DNA from: Balanoglossus misakiensis
Lineage: Eukaryota; Hemichordata
Assembly (NCBI GenBank): GCA_040954595.2
Contig: CM082578.2
Coordinates: forward strand, 17,236,001 to 17,300,000
Reading direction: 5' to 3'
Length of the DNA stretch: 64,000 nucleotides
This document shows, piece by piece, positions 26,341 to 38,800 of the stretch. How positions within the stretch are numbered: position 1 is the first letter of the stretch; each line of letters starts with the position of its first letter. A model generated the notes under the pieces. The model saw only the letters and a program-made list of their open reading frames with translations, was not told the DNA's origin and did no database searches. Made by a program: the position numbers and the translations under genes.

Positions 26341-29300
26341 GTGATCGAGGCGGTCATTCGCCGGAAGTCTAGTCCATTCTCTCGCCGGTTTAAACGGTGT
26401 TAACATACTAGACTCCCGACATAACATTTCTGAGAATCCATCTTTCTCAAGTCATCTAAGAATATCGGCGAGACGCATCTTCGAAATGACTCATTCGGCG
26501 ACTCCCTGTCTTGGTCATTCTTGGATGTCGTTTCTCCAATTGCAGGTGCCATGTCTTTCGATTGAAATAGTAACTTGTAATGAGAGTTTCTCCTGAAGGC
26601 TTCCTCACATGAAGATGAGAGAAGCTTGACTAACTTGGGCCCGCCGGTCACTTTTATCGCTAACGGCAATAAAAAGAAAGTTGTCAGCACTGCAGTGTCC
26701 ATTCAGTCGATTGTGTGGCAAGATGTGCAGCAAGAAAAGGTCACTTATAAATACAGCAATCTCTTTCCACTGTGCTGGGCCATGGAAATAACCTTGCCTG
26801 AAACATTCGAAAACTATCATGCAGACCTCTGTATGTGCTTCGCCGGCGGATATCCTCTCTCCCCGAAACCTTCGCGATTGTTCAAGTCTTCCTCATCAAC
26901 TAAATGTCACTACGGTTCGGATCTATAAACCTGTCTCGCTATACAAGGAGAGAGAAAAAACTCGAGGGATTCGCCACGATCGTGGCTCTCGTAAAGCCTA
27001 TCTTGTAGAAAGGGCAGATAGATACACAGTAATTTCTGTATGGGGGTAATTGCTGGTATTAGAAATCATTCGGAAGTGTTATTTTCACCCGAATCGCGTT
27101 GTTGCCGGCAAAATAGCTGTAATTATTCAGTCGAATTTAAATTGCTGAATCACAAGTCTATTACAACGTGGTGTTTTTCCGACTCCTTGCCATTTTAAAT
27201 TTGTTTTCGCCTCACATGACGTATAAAGGTTTGTACATGTCTCCAACAATGATGTTATGTGCATTCACCAAACTTTGATGAGGCGCGAGATAAAATCCCA
27301 TTCTCCCTCACTGGTTCAAATCAACTGAGCTGAAATGGTTCGTTCCAGAAGGCACGCGGTTCGACGTAATGAAGAATAACTGGGGCTCGCAAATCACGAC
27401 CACTCATATTTCATTCGAGAAGGCCGCATCAGCCCGGAGCACGACTTTCCAACAATTCCGCAGCTACAATTTACGGCATACTGCACCAGCCGTAGTCAAT
27501 GCAGTAAAGTTGAGAGAGTGAACTCCAATTCACAGGTGGTGATTTACAACGCGGTTAAAGGTCACGACACATTTGACCGTCTGCACAGTTAATTAACTAT
27601 CTCATAAAATCTAGTGGTATACGCCGAGTATACATCAACGTGGACATCACCTGCCGAATGGGATGAAAGACTTGTTATAAAACGTGGTGGACATGTAAAT
27701 AAGAATAACAGGTCGATTGTATATTCTGGTCCACGTGGCTCTATATGTTCTGTGTTGAACTCACAGCCCATCGAACGTTCTAAGGTTGTTGAAGATCACC
27801 ACAACATGGCACATGTACGAATACTGAAGTGACAATGTTCCCCCATTCTTGTAGCCACCTCAACCTGGCCGTGATATTCAGTCTATAGTGGGAAAATGCG
27901 TTAACACTTCGACCGGGCCAACGTTTGTCCACAGAGCTAGACTTGTGATCAACTTGTGACCAAGCCTGACAATATAGCGACAGTGCACACCATCAAACTA
28001 TGTTCTGTCAGCGATCATGACAACACCACGAAACAAGGTACTAAGCTAAAACATGAAGGGCATGTAGAGTCCATTAGAATGGGGAGCATACACCCAGGAT
28101 TTGTGGTCCATCTCGTTCGTGATAAGTACTTAATTCAGGCGACCCGTACTTTCCTTTCCCTTTCCTGATCACACGTGTTTGAGAAATCGATGGAATGGGA
28201 ATTTGTAATCCCGCGTTGGTGTTTGGCGGAAGAGCGGCAACTGGCACGTTTTCAACAACAAAAAACAGGCCATTGATTCCAGGTGCCACTAAACGTGGCG
28301 TTATTAAGAAGACCTTCGGGGGTTACCAACCTTCTGTGCGCTACAAATTCCCTTTATGCATTACAGATGAAAAACAAAATATTCTCCACAAGCTACATTA
28401 AACCATTTTCGTAGCTTTGGAGAATGAAAAATGATATTTTCCGATCATCATGACAAATGTTAGGCCCAGATAGCATAGACACCTCTGTACGTTTTCTGTA
28501 TGTTGTATAATATTGCAGCACTTGATTTGTGGCAACCAAATACAATTTGATGGCTATGATGATGTCCAGGCAAAACAATTTTGTGAGCGGTAAACTGTTC
28601 TGCAATAAAAACATTGAGGCACTTTTTCAATTTATCACTGGATTTGCGAGCATATCAGTAAGATGATCACGGGAGAGATTTAATCCAAGTATATGATCTA
28701 GTTCATGGGCCTAGTACAAAAACCCTTCCCACGGAATTTTCCGGGTTTTTTTCCGGAAGGAAGCCAATAAGTCCGGCTAGCAGATATAGAGTTTTGTTTG
28801 CAATCTTTTTAATGACGGTTTTGGCCTTGAGGATGTATTGTAATAGTAACGTGGCAATGTTTTAGGCTGCTCACATCATTAAAATGATATATCGCAGGTT
28901 CTGATACAAATAGAGAAGAATTCGGTCTTACAAACAAACTGGGGCGCAGGCTATTCATTAATCACGTGATGCCAAGGTCAAAAGTCAAAGTCACTTCAAA
29001 ACATAATGTCACGTGCATAGCAAGTGCTAGACCCCTCAAAGGCAAACACTCCTTGTTAATAACACTCCGCAATCAACAGAAGCGAACACGTTCACTCTTT
29101 GTTTTACAAAAAAAATCCATATCAGATATATTTCATGCTGTAGCCATTACGCACGCGAAACAGAAGTTTGCGTCACAATTTAGCGTGGCATTTGTATAAG
29201 CAATTGATTCTAGGGAGGAGTCGAAATTCTGACGTGAAGTTGATACCCTTAATAGCTGAATGACCTTTTCGGCATGCGTAAGGGATGTCGATTTGATATC

Positions 29301-32300
29301 GGAAAGGTGCCGCAAAAACCAGAACACACTGTAATCTCAATATCTTAATATTAATAGTGGTGTCACAAAATGAGGATAATGGTTGGTTTAATCAAATTTA
29401 ATGGATCATGGAACTCCACAAAGATATATTTTTTCCAGCCCCTGAAAATGAAGTAAAATAATTTGAAGCAACGTGTCCATTTTAAAGTCGCGATGTATAG
29501 TGACTGTAACTATAAAGAAATAACATTATTTCCCGTGAAAATGTTGCATCAAAATTTATTGACAATTTTAGCACCAGAACATACTATACCTCGTTCTCTC
29601 TTTGCCGAAGAAATGTCATTTATCATGCGCGTGTTTTAATCATCCCGGTCCATTCCAGGATCACCTGTAGGTTTGGAAATGGTGTTTTATAGTCACTAGA
29701 AACAGAACTACAGGTTTTTTTCTTAAGTGCATATTAGCTTGTTTGTGCTGAAATATACAACGGAGAGAATTGATGAGTTTTGCCACTTACATGTATACGT
29801 AGGCGTTAATGGTTATTACATAACAATACATATTCCTTAAAATACGGTATACTGAGTATGCGAATGTGCGTAAGTCGTCATTCTGTTACGAGAACATGGT
29901 CACGTTCCCCGCCCATGCGCAGTAAAAAGTAAGCGTTTTTATCCGTTTTTCATTTTCAGTCATCGCAAAGTACAAACTGTTATATCAGATGCCGTCTTTA
30001 TCCAAGACAACATCTTAATCATAGAAATGCAGTGTTTATCTTGGTAGTCCGGTCATCACCGTCCATTACAATCAATAATCATCGAAATTGTGTTTAATGC
30101 TCGTGTGGAGAAGTGACTTTCAGGCAAAGATAAGGATGGGAATATATTCCATTGCCAAAGCATCGCTTCTATGATCACGTTCTATGGTTCGTCTACCGTT
30201 GCCGAATAGCGTGCTCGAAATAATGTCGAAATGCTGAATCCTTGTCATAAAAAGAACTATGAAGAGTTCATGCTGTCTATTCATGCCTTTGTGATTATGA
30301 TTGTGTTACTTATTTTTAAATTACTCTAAATTGAAAAGTGAATCCAATCCACATTCTGGGAATGACGACCCAACTCTGAAAGAATGTCATCCACACAAGG
30401 AGAAACCTAATGAAATTGCGTCGTCGCAATTGTTGATACTGAACAATAATTCGCATTGAAAATTACAAAACGCTGCTTTACTGGCAAAGATTGGGCAATG
30501 AAAAAGAGAATGAAATTTTCTCATTTCTTTGACAGAGTTCGGTAATCTGTGCTACAAAATATTAAAAGGTAAATAATTGCTTTAATAAATCCCGACTGAC
30601 TCGTGTGCCCGAAAGATGCAAATGTCACTGACAGGGCTGACTATTTCTCCGTGACATAACTAAACCCAGCTGCCAATCCTAGAAATTGAATAAAATAGGT
30701 ATGGACATTCCATAGAGCGAACCCAGCATCTTAGTTAACAATCTCTCCGTCTCTGTCTGTCTCTGTCAATGTGGAGAATGTTACAGTATAAGTATATAGG
30801 ATTCTAGTTCATACAGAAGTAGGACAGTGACGATAAAATATTGAAAAGATAACCACGACTAGATTAGGTCTCGTAATCCTTCAAAATTGAAAGGTCGCAA
30901 TCACCGTGTGCCAGTCTCCTTGTCGTCTGCCATCAATCATTAAGGCCATCCTGCCATGCTAGTCACACCGACGGTCTGTGACTTATCTTCCAGAGTATTA
31001 TCAGACTCAGATCTTGCGAATATCGAAAAGTTTCATGCCTTCAATCTATGTAGTACAACGCGCGAGTTATTGTCACAAATCTTACTTTCAAATCCGTTGA
31101 AAGAATGCGTTTACTCTGATTGGAATGTAGGTCCATATGATGCGTCCTTGTTTAGGCCTTGTGGAGAAAATTTTGGCTTCGTGTTGTTGTCCAAGCACAG
31201 ATGATACATGATATCTGAAAACATTTATGACATTGTAGAACAACATTCACACAAACTGGCCGTCATTACACACAGTTTTACGTGCAGTAAGTGATAACAT
31301 GACTGAATGGGTTTCTTAGACAAAAGCGATTGGTCCGGAAAATGATCAGATTGATATTCCGTGTCCCCCTTTAATCGATGAAACAGTCACGCTCAGTACT
31401 TCGATGCTTATCATGCCCTTCGCTGTCAAGATAACAGTAATTGAACATTGGGCATTGGATAAGAAAATCCCAAATGAACATGTCAGTTGTATCTAAGCTA
31501 CATTGTGCCATGGATCATGCAAACCTTCAACATGAGACACTCCAGGCAATTTACCTTCTGGGTTCTAACAGTTTACTTGATTTGCAAACAAATTATTGTG
31601 GTGAGATAGGTTCAACACTGACCGAGTGAATGATGGCTGGCTGGATGGAATTCGCCACTGTATATATGGTGTACATGGCATTGAGAAAAATTATAACGCG
31701 ACTGAAAACAAGATAGTACTATATTTTCATACGGCTGAGGCTGACACATCGCAATACAATTTAACGTTCAAATTTCAAATGTTGAATACCACACACTGGA
31801 TGGGCCATCAGTGATAAGTGAATTCGATTACGTCACTTGAGCAATAAGTATTTGTATGACGCACTAAAGATACACAAATCATAGTTATGGTTTTTCTCTG
31901 TCGGAAAGCATAACTTTTCCTGTGTATAGCAACCGTCTGCAGTCGTTAAAGCCTCTTTTAAAATCTATTTGCATAAGTTTTTTTCCGCGCACTCTCTGGT
32001 GAAGAATGGATATATACTTTTTGTTAAAGGCTTCTAACAAAAATCGTTCAGTGTGTAGTGTCAGTCACCTGGCGTCCTGCCTGCACCACAAGCGCCCCCG
32101 TACCAATGGAAATGCCAATTGGTGCTGCCCAAACTGTCCCTTTCACGTATCTCGCCGTGAAAGACATGTATTCCAGATATAGTATGTTTGTCGACTCGGT
32201 TCTTTCTTTAGTGAACCTATGAATGTACATGTATACTTTGAAAGGCGTCGCCCGCATGTCAAACATATATCGATTTCCCTCGCACAAATCTTGTCAAAAA

Positions 32301-35300
32301 CTATAACCATAAACATCGATCGAGTATAGTTTCTGTCGCCATTGATGCCTCGATAATGCTACACCTGAGGCTTGGAACGATTTACGGAACACCCATCTGT
32401 ACAATTCTTTCTCTAATTGGCCTAATAGATTGCACAAGTGCAAGTCGTTTGAAGTGATCAGATAGTGAATTTTTGAACCGATTTGATTACTTCATGGCTC
32501 GAAAATCGAATGTGATGCATGGGAAGCAATTTCAATGTACAAAACAGCCGTCCGCCACACGTGGTTGAATCTGACAATGACGTTCAAAGTCGAACGAATT
32601 AATTATGGTCATGTCACTGAATGTCATTTTAACCTAAAACGTATAGCCTGGTATCAGCGGTGTCGCCCGCTGACGTTTTTGGCGTTTTTGAGCGAAAAAT
32701 ACTTTTAAAATCATAGTGTTAATTAATTACTGGTTTATGATCTTGAAAATTGAGCTAATGTGTCGCTCCGACCTGTCAGAGGACGGACTAAACATGGTCG
32801 CATCTTGTACAACGTAACCAGGGGATGGCGTGGTTAAAATCATTCTTGATGAAAACATCTCGTTTCCAGTATTTGCTGTAAGAATTATTTTATTCGAAGT
32901 GCACAGGTGTCCAAATATCATACATGAATTCACGGGCATTTAAGATGATAAAGCGAACCGACGTGAAAAATTTCACTAAGGTAAATTACATGTCAACAGG
33001 CATACGCGTATGGCACCACGATTAGATGAACTTAATTAATGAACAATTAATCAACGTCAATCAACACTTGGCGGAAATGCCTTGGGAATTGTGTCTTGCC
33101 AGAAAGTCTACAGTATATCTGAGAGTCCTTTTTCCTCCCCATATATACGCACATAGTACAAAGTGTCAACATTTTACTTTCTCTCTTGAGCCAAATTCGC
33201 ATTCGAAAAAAAAACGCAACCCATAATGTATCACATAGCATCAGTTTAATAGCTCTCCCTAATCGGATGAATGGATAACCTGATATTTTGAAGTGATACC
33301 ATGTGTTACCATGGCAATGCAAAAGAAGGAACAGCTGCTTCGGAAATCTATACTCTCGCATCTTAACTAAAATCGATAGCGTGCTTTTATCGAAAAAATG
33401 TGAATTATCTCTGTTTGATCATTTCCTATCGACATTACGGTTCATCCGTACCATCTATAGCCTCTTTTGCCATTGTCTCACACCCATACACTAAATGCTT
33501 CCATGTTCCCTCCGCCAGTGGGTCACTCTGAATGTAGGTCTACGTAATTCGTCCTCTCCTTGCTTGCTTGCTTTGTGGCACCCGTCAAACCCTAGACAGA
33601 AAATCCGTTGCGGAAACGGCATCTCCTTTATCGAATGGTATAGTTAGGCGATATTCCTATTTGCAAAGGACAAAACTTGCCAAACGTAAGAATAAAATAC
33701 ACGTGTCTGATATAAAATGCACAAAACCCAAAGAGGGGTATTACAATACTCAGTAAGTTATAAAAGTGACAGGGAACGTAAAGGAAAGGAAATATGACTC
33801 CCAGTATCATATTCGGCGGTACCGTAACGCTGACGTCATTATAACTAGGGTAAGTGCATCCTGAGTGGATCAAAACACTCCAGTGCGCGTTGATCCGGAT
33901 TTGAATGCGCCGTGTTGTGATGTGTTGTGTTGTCGCCAAATGACGGGAAATGCGGGATCGTTTTCACTGCGACCAAATTCGTGAGAGTGTATTTCTCTTT
34001 GTTGTCTGCTACATGCACTGTCCACAGTATACGCACTGAGCTTTCCGAGCGTTCCGAGCCTTGTCTTGTCCAATATCTTGAAATTGAGAGGAAAAAATCA
34101 GCAATGAAACTTCCCTTTCTAATGACGTACCGCATTCTGCGTAATGATTATGATGGTAGTTGAGTGTTTGCATAGTGTACCAGTATTCGACCCTGTGATC
34201 CGTGCGTGCGTCGTATAACCAGTATACTTGTTATTAACTTCTGTCATCTGGACGCCTTGCTTACACGCAAATATTGACCTAAAAATCTTGCATATTACAT
34301 ATTGTCTAATGTAGGCAGCAGCTTATGATGATGAAATGCCGAGCCTAATGCTAATCCCGGCCATGACGTCATCATAACAACTCTGAAAAGGTCACATAAT
34401 TTGATTGACGGTTTGACTATCAAAGGTCTTGCCGGAATGATCTTCTGAAGTTGGAGTTACTGTATACTCGATAGCCCACGTTTCAAAATCTCTAATACGG
34501 TTATATGTATTCTTTACAGTATCTGCAAGGGGTGTATCTCTCAGTGTAATGAGATGGGAGAATTTTCTTGTGGTCTTGACGATCTGAAGTGCGGTAGTTT
34601 GACTAAAGTAATACAAATATCAGTGTAATATTAGAAAATCCAATAAAATATAGTCAAATTTAGATAAACATTACCTTGTTAAGCAAAACTTCACTTCTTA
34701 TACTAAGGATCTAGATCTCCTTTTTCTCTCTCCAAAGAACCCAAGTTACAAAGTACTTCCGTGTGCGTTCTGATGCTCCATCTACAAACTTTTCCACTGA
34801 AGCCTAAATGAATTTGAACTTAAATGACCGATCTGTTGCGGACGCCTCACAGGCTCGTACTATTTTCGCAACATCTGCCTTTTTGTCGATCGGTCGCGCT
34901 GTTTGTGTTCTTGAACTCAGTTGTCACTCTGTCTCTCACCCGCTGCCAAGCTTAAAAGACTACCGCATCAATTACTTGACTTCACCGAGCAGTAGGAAGG
35001 TGGATGTTGAAGACGCGTACACTTCTGAACAGTGGGTGACAAAAGACCTTTCACTCGAGGGCCCGTTTGGAAACCAATCAATTATAACTGCACGTGGACG
35101 ACAATATGCATAAACTCCAAGTTGACTTCCACTGGTAATGGCCGACACACAACTCGTTATTTTGTCGACAGGACACCGATTTGGCGAAGCTCGTTACTAA
35201 GCTAATGACTGAACAATTAAACACATGTTACGCTGATCTATCTTAATTTCATGACATAATTTATGTTTGGCATAATAATTCTGATACAAGGGTTTTGTCT

Positions 35301-35444
35301 ATGGGTCAGACTTTAGACGAAGAATGAGACTGCGCAGTTCAACTACGCGTGCAGTCCAAGTTCAGTGTACTATTGTAGGTGTAGTGTGGCAAACATGTAT
35401 TATCCAACAGAGTGTTGTTACGTAGCAGAAGTTTGCTGTTGTTT
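26341..35444. other. Non-coding stretch, no confident gene
   Basis: Both strands are open for about 90 codons around 26400-26930, but without supported splice sites. Beyond this I see only short chance frames. Slightly richer sequence with several both-strand open frames occurs at 27.6-28.4 kb and 33.0-34.2 kb. A (TTGC)n stretch lies near 33560. Regulatory content cannot be judged from one sequence. Confidence 0.5.
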
Positions 35445-35876
35445 TGTGACCAGGTGTGTTTTCGCTTACTTTCGTAATTTGAATATTTGCGTGACCAGGT
35501 GTGGTGCATTCATTATTTTCCCCATATAAAAAGCCCGCACGTCGTGTTGCGGCGTAGCTACTTATTTGGACTTGCCCGTGTGAGCTGTTCTGTTCCTCGC
35601 CGGCTTGGAAGATGTGCCTTATTTCCTGATACACTGGTCTGGAAACCGCGCCCAGAAACTGTGCTGTATTTCATGCTGTCCTGGTCTGGAAACCGCGCCC
35701 AGAAGTCGTGCTACCTCATGGGGAATTCGTCCGAAAGCCGTGCCGTCTACCGGGGAATTGTGCCAGAACGCTACTCGGACTGAACGTCGCTGTTGGGACT
35801 GCCGTGGTGTTGGTCGCGTTCGTCGTGCGCTACGGAAGCTTGGACTTTAGTTTTTCATTTCCCACACCTGGTCACA
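35445..35876. mobile_element. 432-bp element with 14-bp terminal inverted repeats, possible solo LTR or MITE
   Basis: The left end TGTGACCAGGTGTG (35445-35458) is exactly inverted at the right end, CACACCTGGTCACA (35863-35876). A 13-base subterminal direct copy of the left end sits at 35491-35503. Inside are a TATAAAAA box (35525-35532) and a GC-rich block of tandem repeats (period 47, at 35634 and 35681). The TG...CA ends plus a promoter-like TATA suggest a solo LTR. The long perfect inverted ends suggest instead a DNA-transposon derivative. Flanks share only TTT, so the target duplication is unclear. No transposase or reverse transcriptase coding sequence is present. Confidence 0.45.
35634..35704. 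repeat. 47-bp tandem repeat, two strong copies
   Basis: The 24-mer CTGGTCTGGAAACCGCGCCC plus AGAA occurs exactly at 35634-35657 and 35681-35704. More diverged units follow to about 35780, with AAAGCCGTGCCGTCTACCGG-like words. It lies inside the inverted-repeat element. The open frames running through it are a by-product of the repeat. Confidence 0.8.
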
Positions 35877-38800
35877 TTTAAGGTAGTCATTTATTTTACT
35901 GTGTTTATAAGCAACAGTAAAACTATACCATGTGAGATACTGACCATATTACGGTGTTACCGTGGTGTAAAACTTAAAAATTGATTCTCGCTCATGTTAT
36001 GATCATGTAATATATAATTACGACTACGTTTTTAGGAAGGTGAAATAACACACCGTAAAATACATTCATAAAGATCCTCGTGTCTTAACATGGCCTCCAA
36101 TAAAACGAAACTTTACGCTTTTTTGTTGAAATAACCCACAAGAATACTTTTATATTCTCGTATTCATAAACTTTATGTTCAACAACTCTGAAACGCTGAA
36201 CTCTAAGTACAACTCATTTGAGAGATGCTAAATGCCGTAACACATTCAATATCAGGTTAATCCATCTTATGCGAGGTGCAGTATAGTATAGAAACTGTAG
36301 TGAATTCTCAGTTAAAACCATCGGCGGTGTTATCAGCAAATACAGTAACTTAACATGAATGTACTCCTTGTGCACAATGATCTCACTTGTTTATTCGCTA
36401 CAGTAACTCCGATTTTGTATTTGAAATATTTATTCCGGCTTGCAAGATTAAACCGAATCACAATTACATAAAATGGTCATTACACCAAACGAGTGCGTTT
36501 ATATGGCCCCGTAACAGTGAGTGCAACACTTAAACATATTCGGTGGCAAAATATTACAATTTTATGATCACGCGAGTGTGCGTCTGAGGTTACGTTGATT
36601 ACGTTGTCCGGGAACTGAGAAAAGCTAGTAAGCCTTGGAAAAAAACCAATGATATTGCTATGAATATTATTATGATTTCTAGTGTTATCAGGGAAGATCT
36701 TGGAGTGACAATTTAATATCGTGGGACAAGCACACTGATAACTTTGGGATCAAATTGCTCAAGAGAATCTGCTTGTTTTATTAACCTTTGGAAGTTTTTG
36801 TACCGCGGGTTAATTCACTCCGCTCTGTTATGTGATTTGGGAGAAAAAACAATCACGGAAAAATGCTGACACGGGGAACAAAATTCAGACGACAGTGCTT
36901 TAAGTTCATCTGAATGTTGATAGATCAAGTGATTCACTTTTGTTGAAGCTTTGAAGCCGCCGATGTTTTCTCCGCGAAGAATCGCCGCTCTCCTCAAATG
37001 AATCAATATTGCCGATGACGATCCAACGCCAGATTCTTCCACATGTAATCTATACCTTCTACAATTACGGACGGAATTTTAGTCAGCAGACGTTTACATG
37101 CTCTGTCTGCTTGATATTCGCTTCTTCAAAGTCTGTGGTGACGCCCGCAGATGGGAAATTGAAAAAAAAATAACTAAAAAACATAGCTTCAATTTAATTG
37201 GCATAGCACAGAATCGCATGGGTAATTAACATGAAAGACAGCACTATTACTCAAGTCGGCTGTACATTACGTGAAACGTTTGTCATGGTGCAGTTACAAT
37301 TGTCACTATTCCGGTTGAAGGGTTTAATTGCCGAATATAGAAGCACATAAAAGCTTTCAAATACAATCTGTGCAGCCTAGCGGTTCTGAAATTGACTGCG
37401 TGTATGTAGTTTGCAATGCCTGGTATTCAATTATGTTACATTGCTTGTGGGGAAACGCAGATTTCTCTAAGATGCAAATGGGAATTGAACAGAGGACTAT
37501 CACGTGCTGAAATTGGCAAAATGGAGGCGTGTTGAGAAGAGTCCACGAAACCAACTCACAGACACTAAATTGACAAAACAGAAAGGCAGTTAATCAATTA
37601 ACACACTGATAAACCAATCAACCTATCACTCTCGGTTAATTGTATAAAACACACGAAAACATAATTATTTTTAGGTTGAAAAGATTGGCCAAGTCACACT
37701 TACACGTAGTTCATGGCCATTATCACTTATCAAGAATTTTTAGAACATAAATACCATAATTATCATATGAATCCTAAGTTCGGAAAATGACACAGAGTGG
37801 AAACGCATAATACGTTACCTTCAGGTTGTCACAGTGAATCATTTTGCCCGCGAGGATACTTCCGTGTTAATCGATATTGAGATTCCTCATACCCGCGGTC
37901 ACGGACCAAACCCTTTTGTATTGCGCAGGTGCGGGTCGGTTAGAACTGCCTATCGATCTCATTGGAACGGTATAGCAGATGATAGGCGGTGTCACATCCG
38001 TTATATAACGCTTTCTTTCGTGTCCTTCAATTCGTCAATAAAAAAAATCATTCCGGTTGCAAATTGCAGAATGAAAAGCGTATGACGAGTACAACTACAG
38101 GTCACCGTGACCATGAATCAAGGTCATTGTACTCGCCGAAGGCATGTGCGCGCTCACGCAGATCAGTCATATTATCACAGAGCAGTCTTCACAGGTAACT
38201 CATAAAACAAATTCATGTATCTGTGTTGATGTGTACAGACATGTTTTCCTTTGAAATCTCATGAAATGGAAGAGCTTCTGAAAAAATAACTAAGCCTATA
38301 TGTATTTCTAGCTTGTATGTTAGTGTTTATTATTATAGCAAACCATTTTGATATCACATTTGGATGACTTGCACTTTCATAGACGCTCATCAAAAGGTTC
38401 ATTCTAAGCTTGCGCATGCCGTTCAGAAATTCCGAATGAATATTTCTTACATGTCCTATGTTACTGTAAAAGGCATGAAAAACCCTCTCTTTTTGACCAT
38501 CATAGCAACTTACAACTATTCCCTTATCTTGACCGATCAATGAGATCACGTGACATGGAGGTCATTTCGACTGTCGAACATACCAGGAGCATGTCTTGAC
38601 AAATTACGAAGGAGGTTTACCAGTGCATTTGTGAATGAAGGGATAAGACCGCAGTCCTACCGTGTCAAGGCAGAATTCTCAAGGATCCGGACGTTTTGTA
38701 CAAACGCAGTAATTAGCAATGTCAAACTGTGTTTACGTCTTCCGCAAGCAGGGTTGTGTGAACGGCCATGAGTCTTTGTTCCAGTGTCTGTCCGAATCAT

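Noticed and set aside
27313-27323. tRNA B-box-like GGTTCAAATCA
   Set aside because: No matching A box or cloverleaf could be built around it.
35487-35850. Overlapping plus-strand frames at the inverted-repeat element
   Set aside because: They follow the GC-rich tandem repeats and show no conserved domain.
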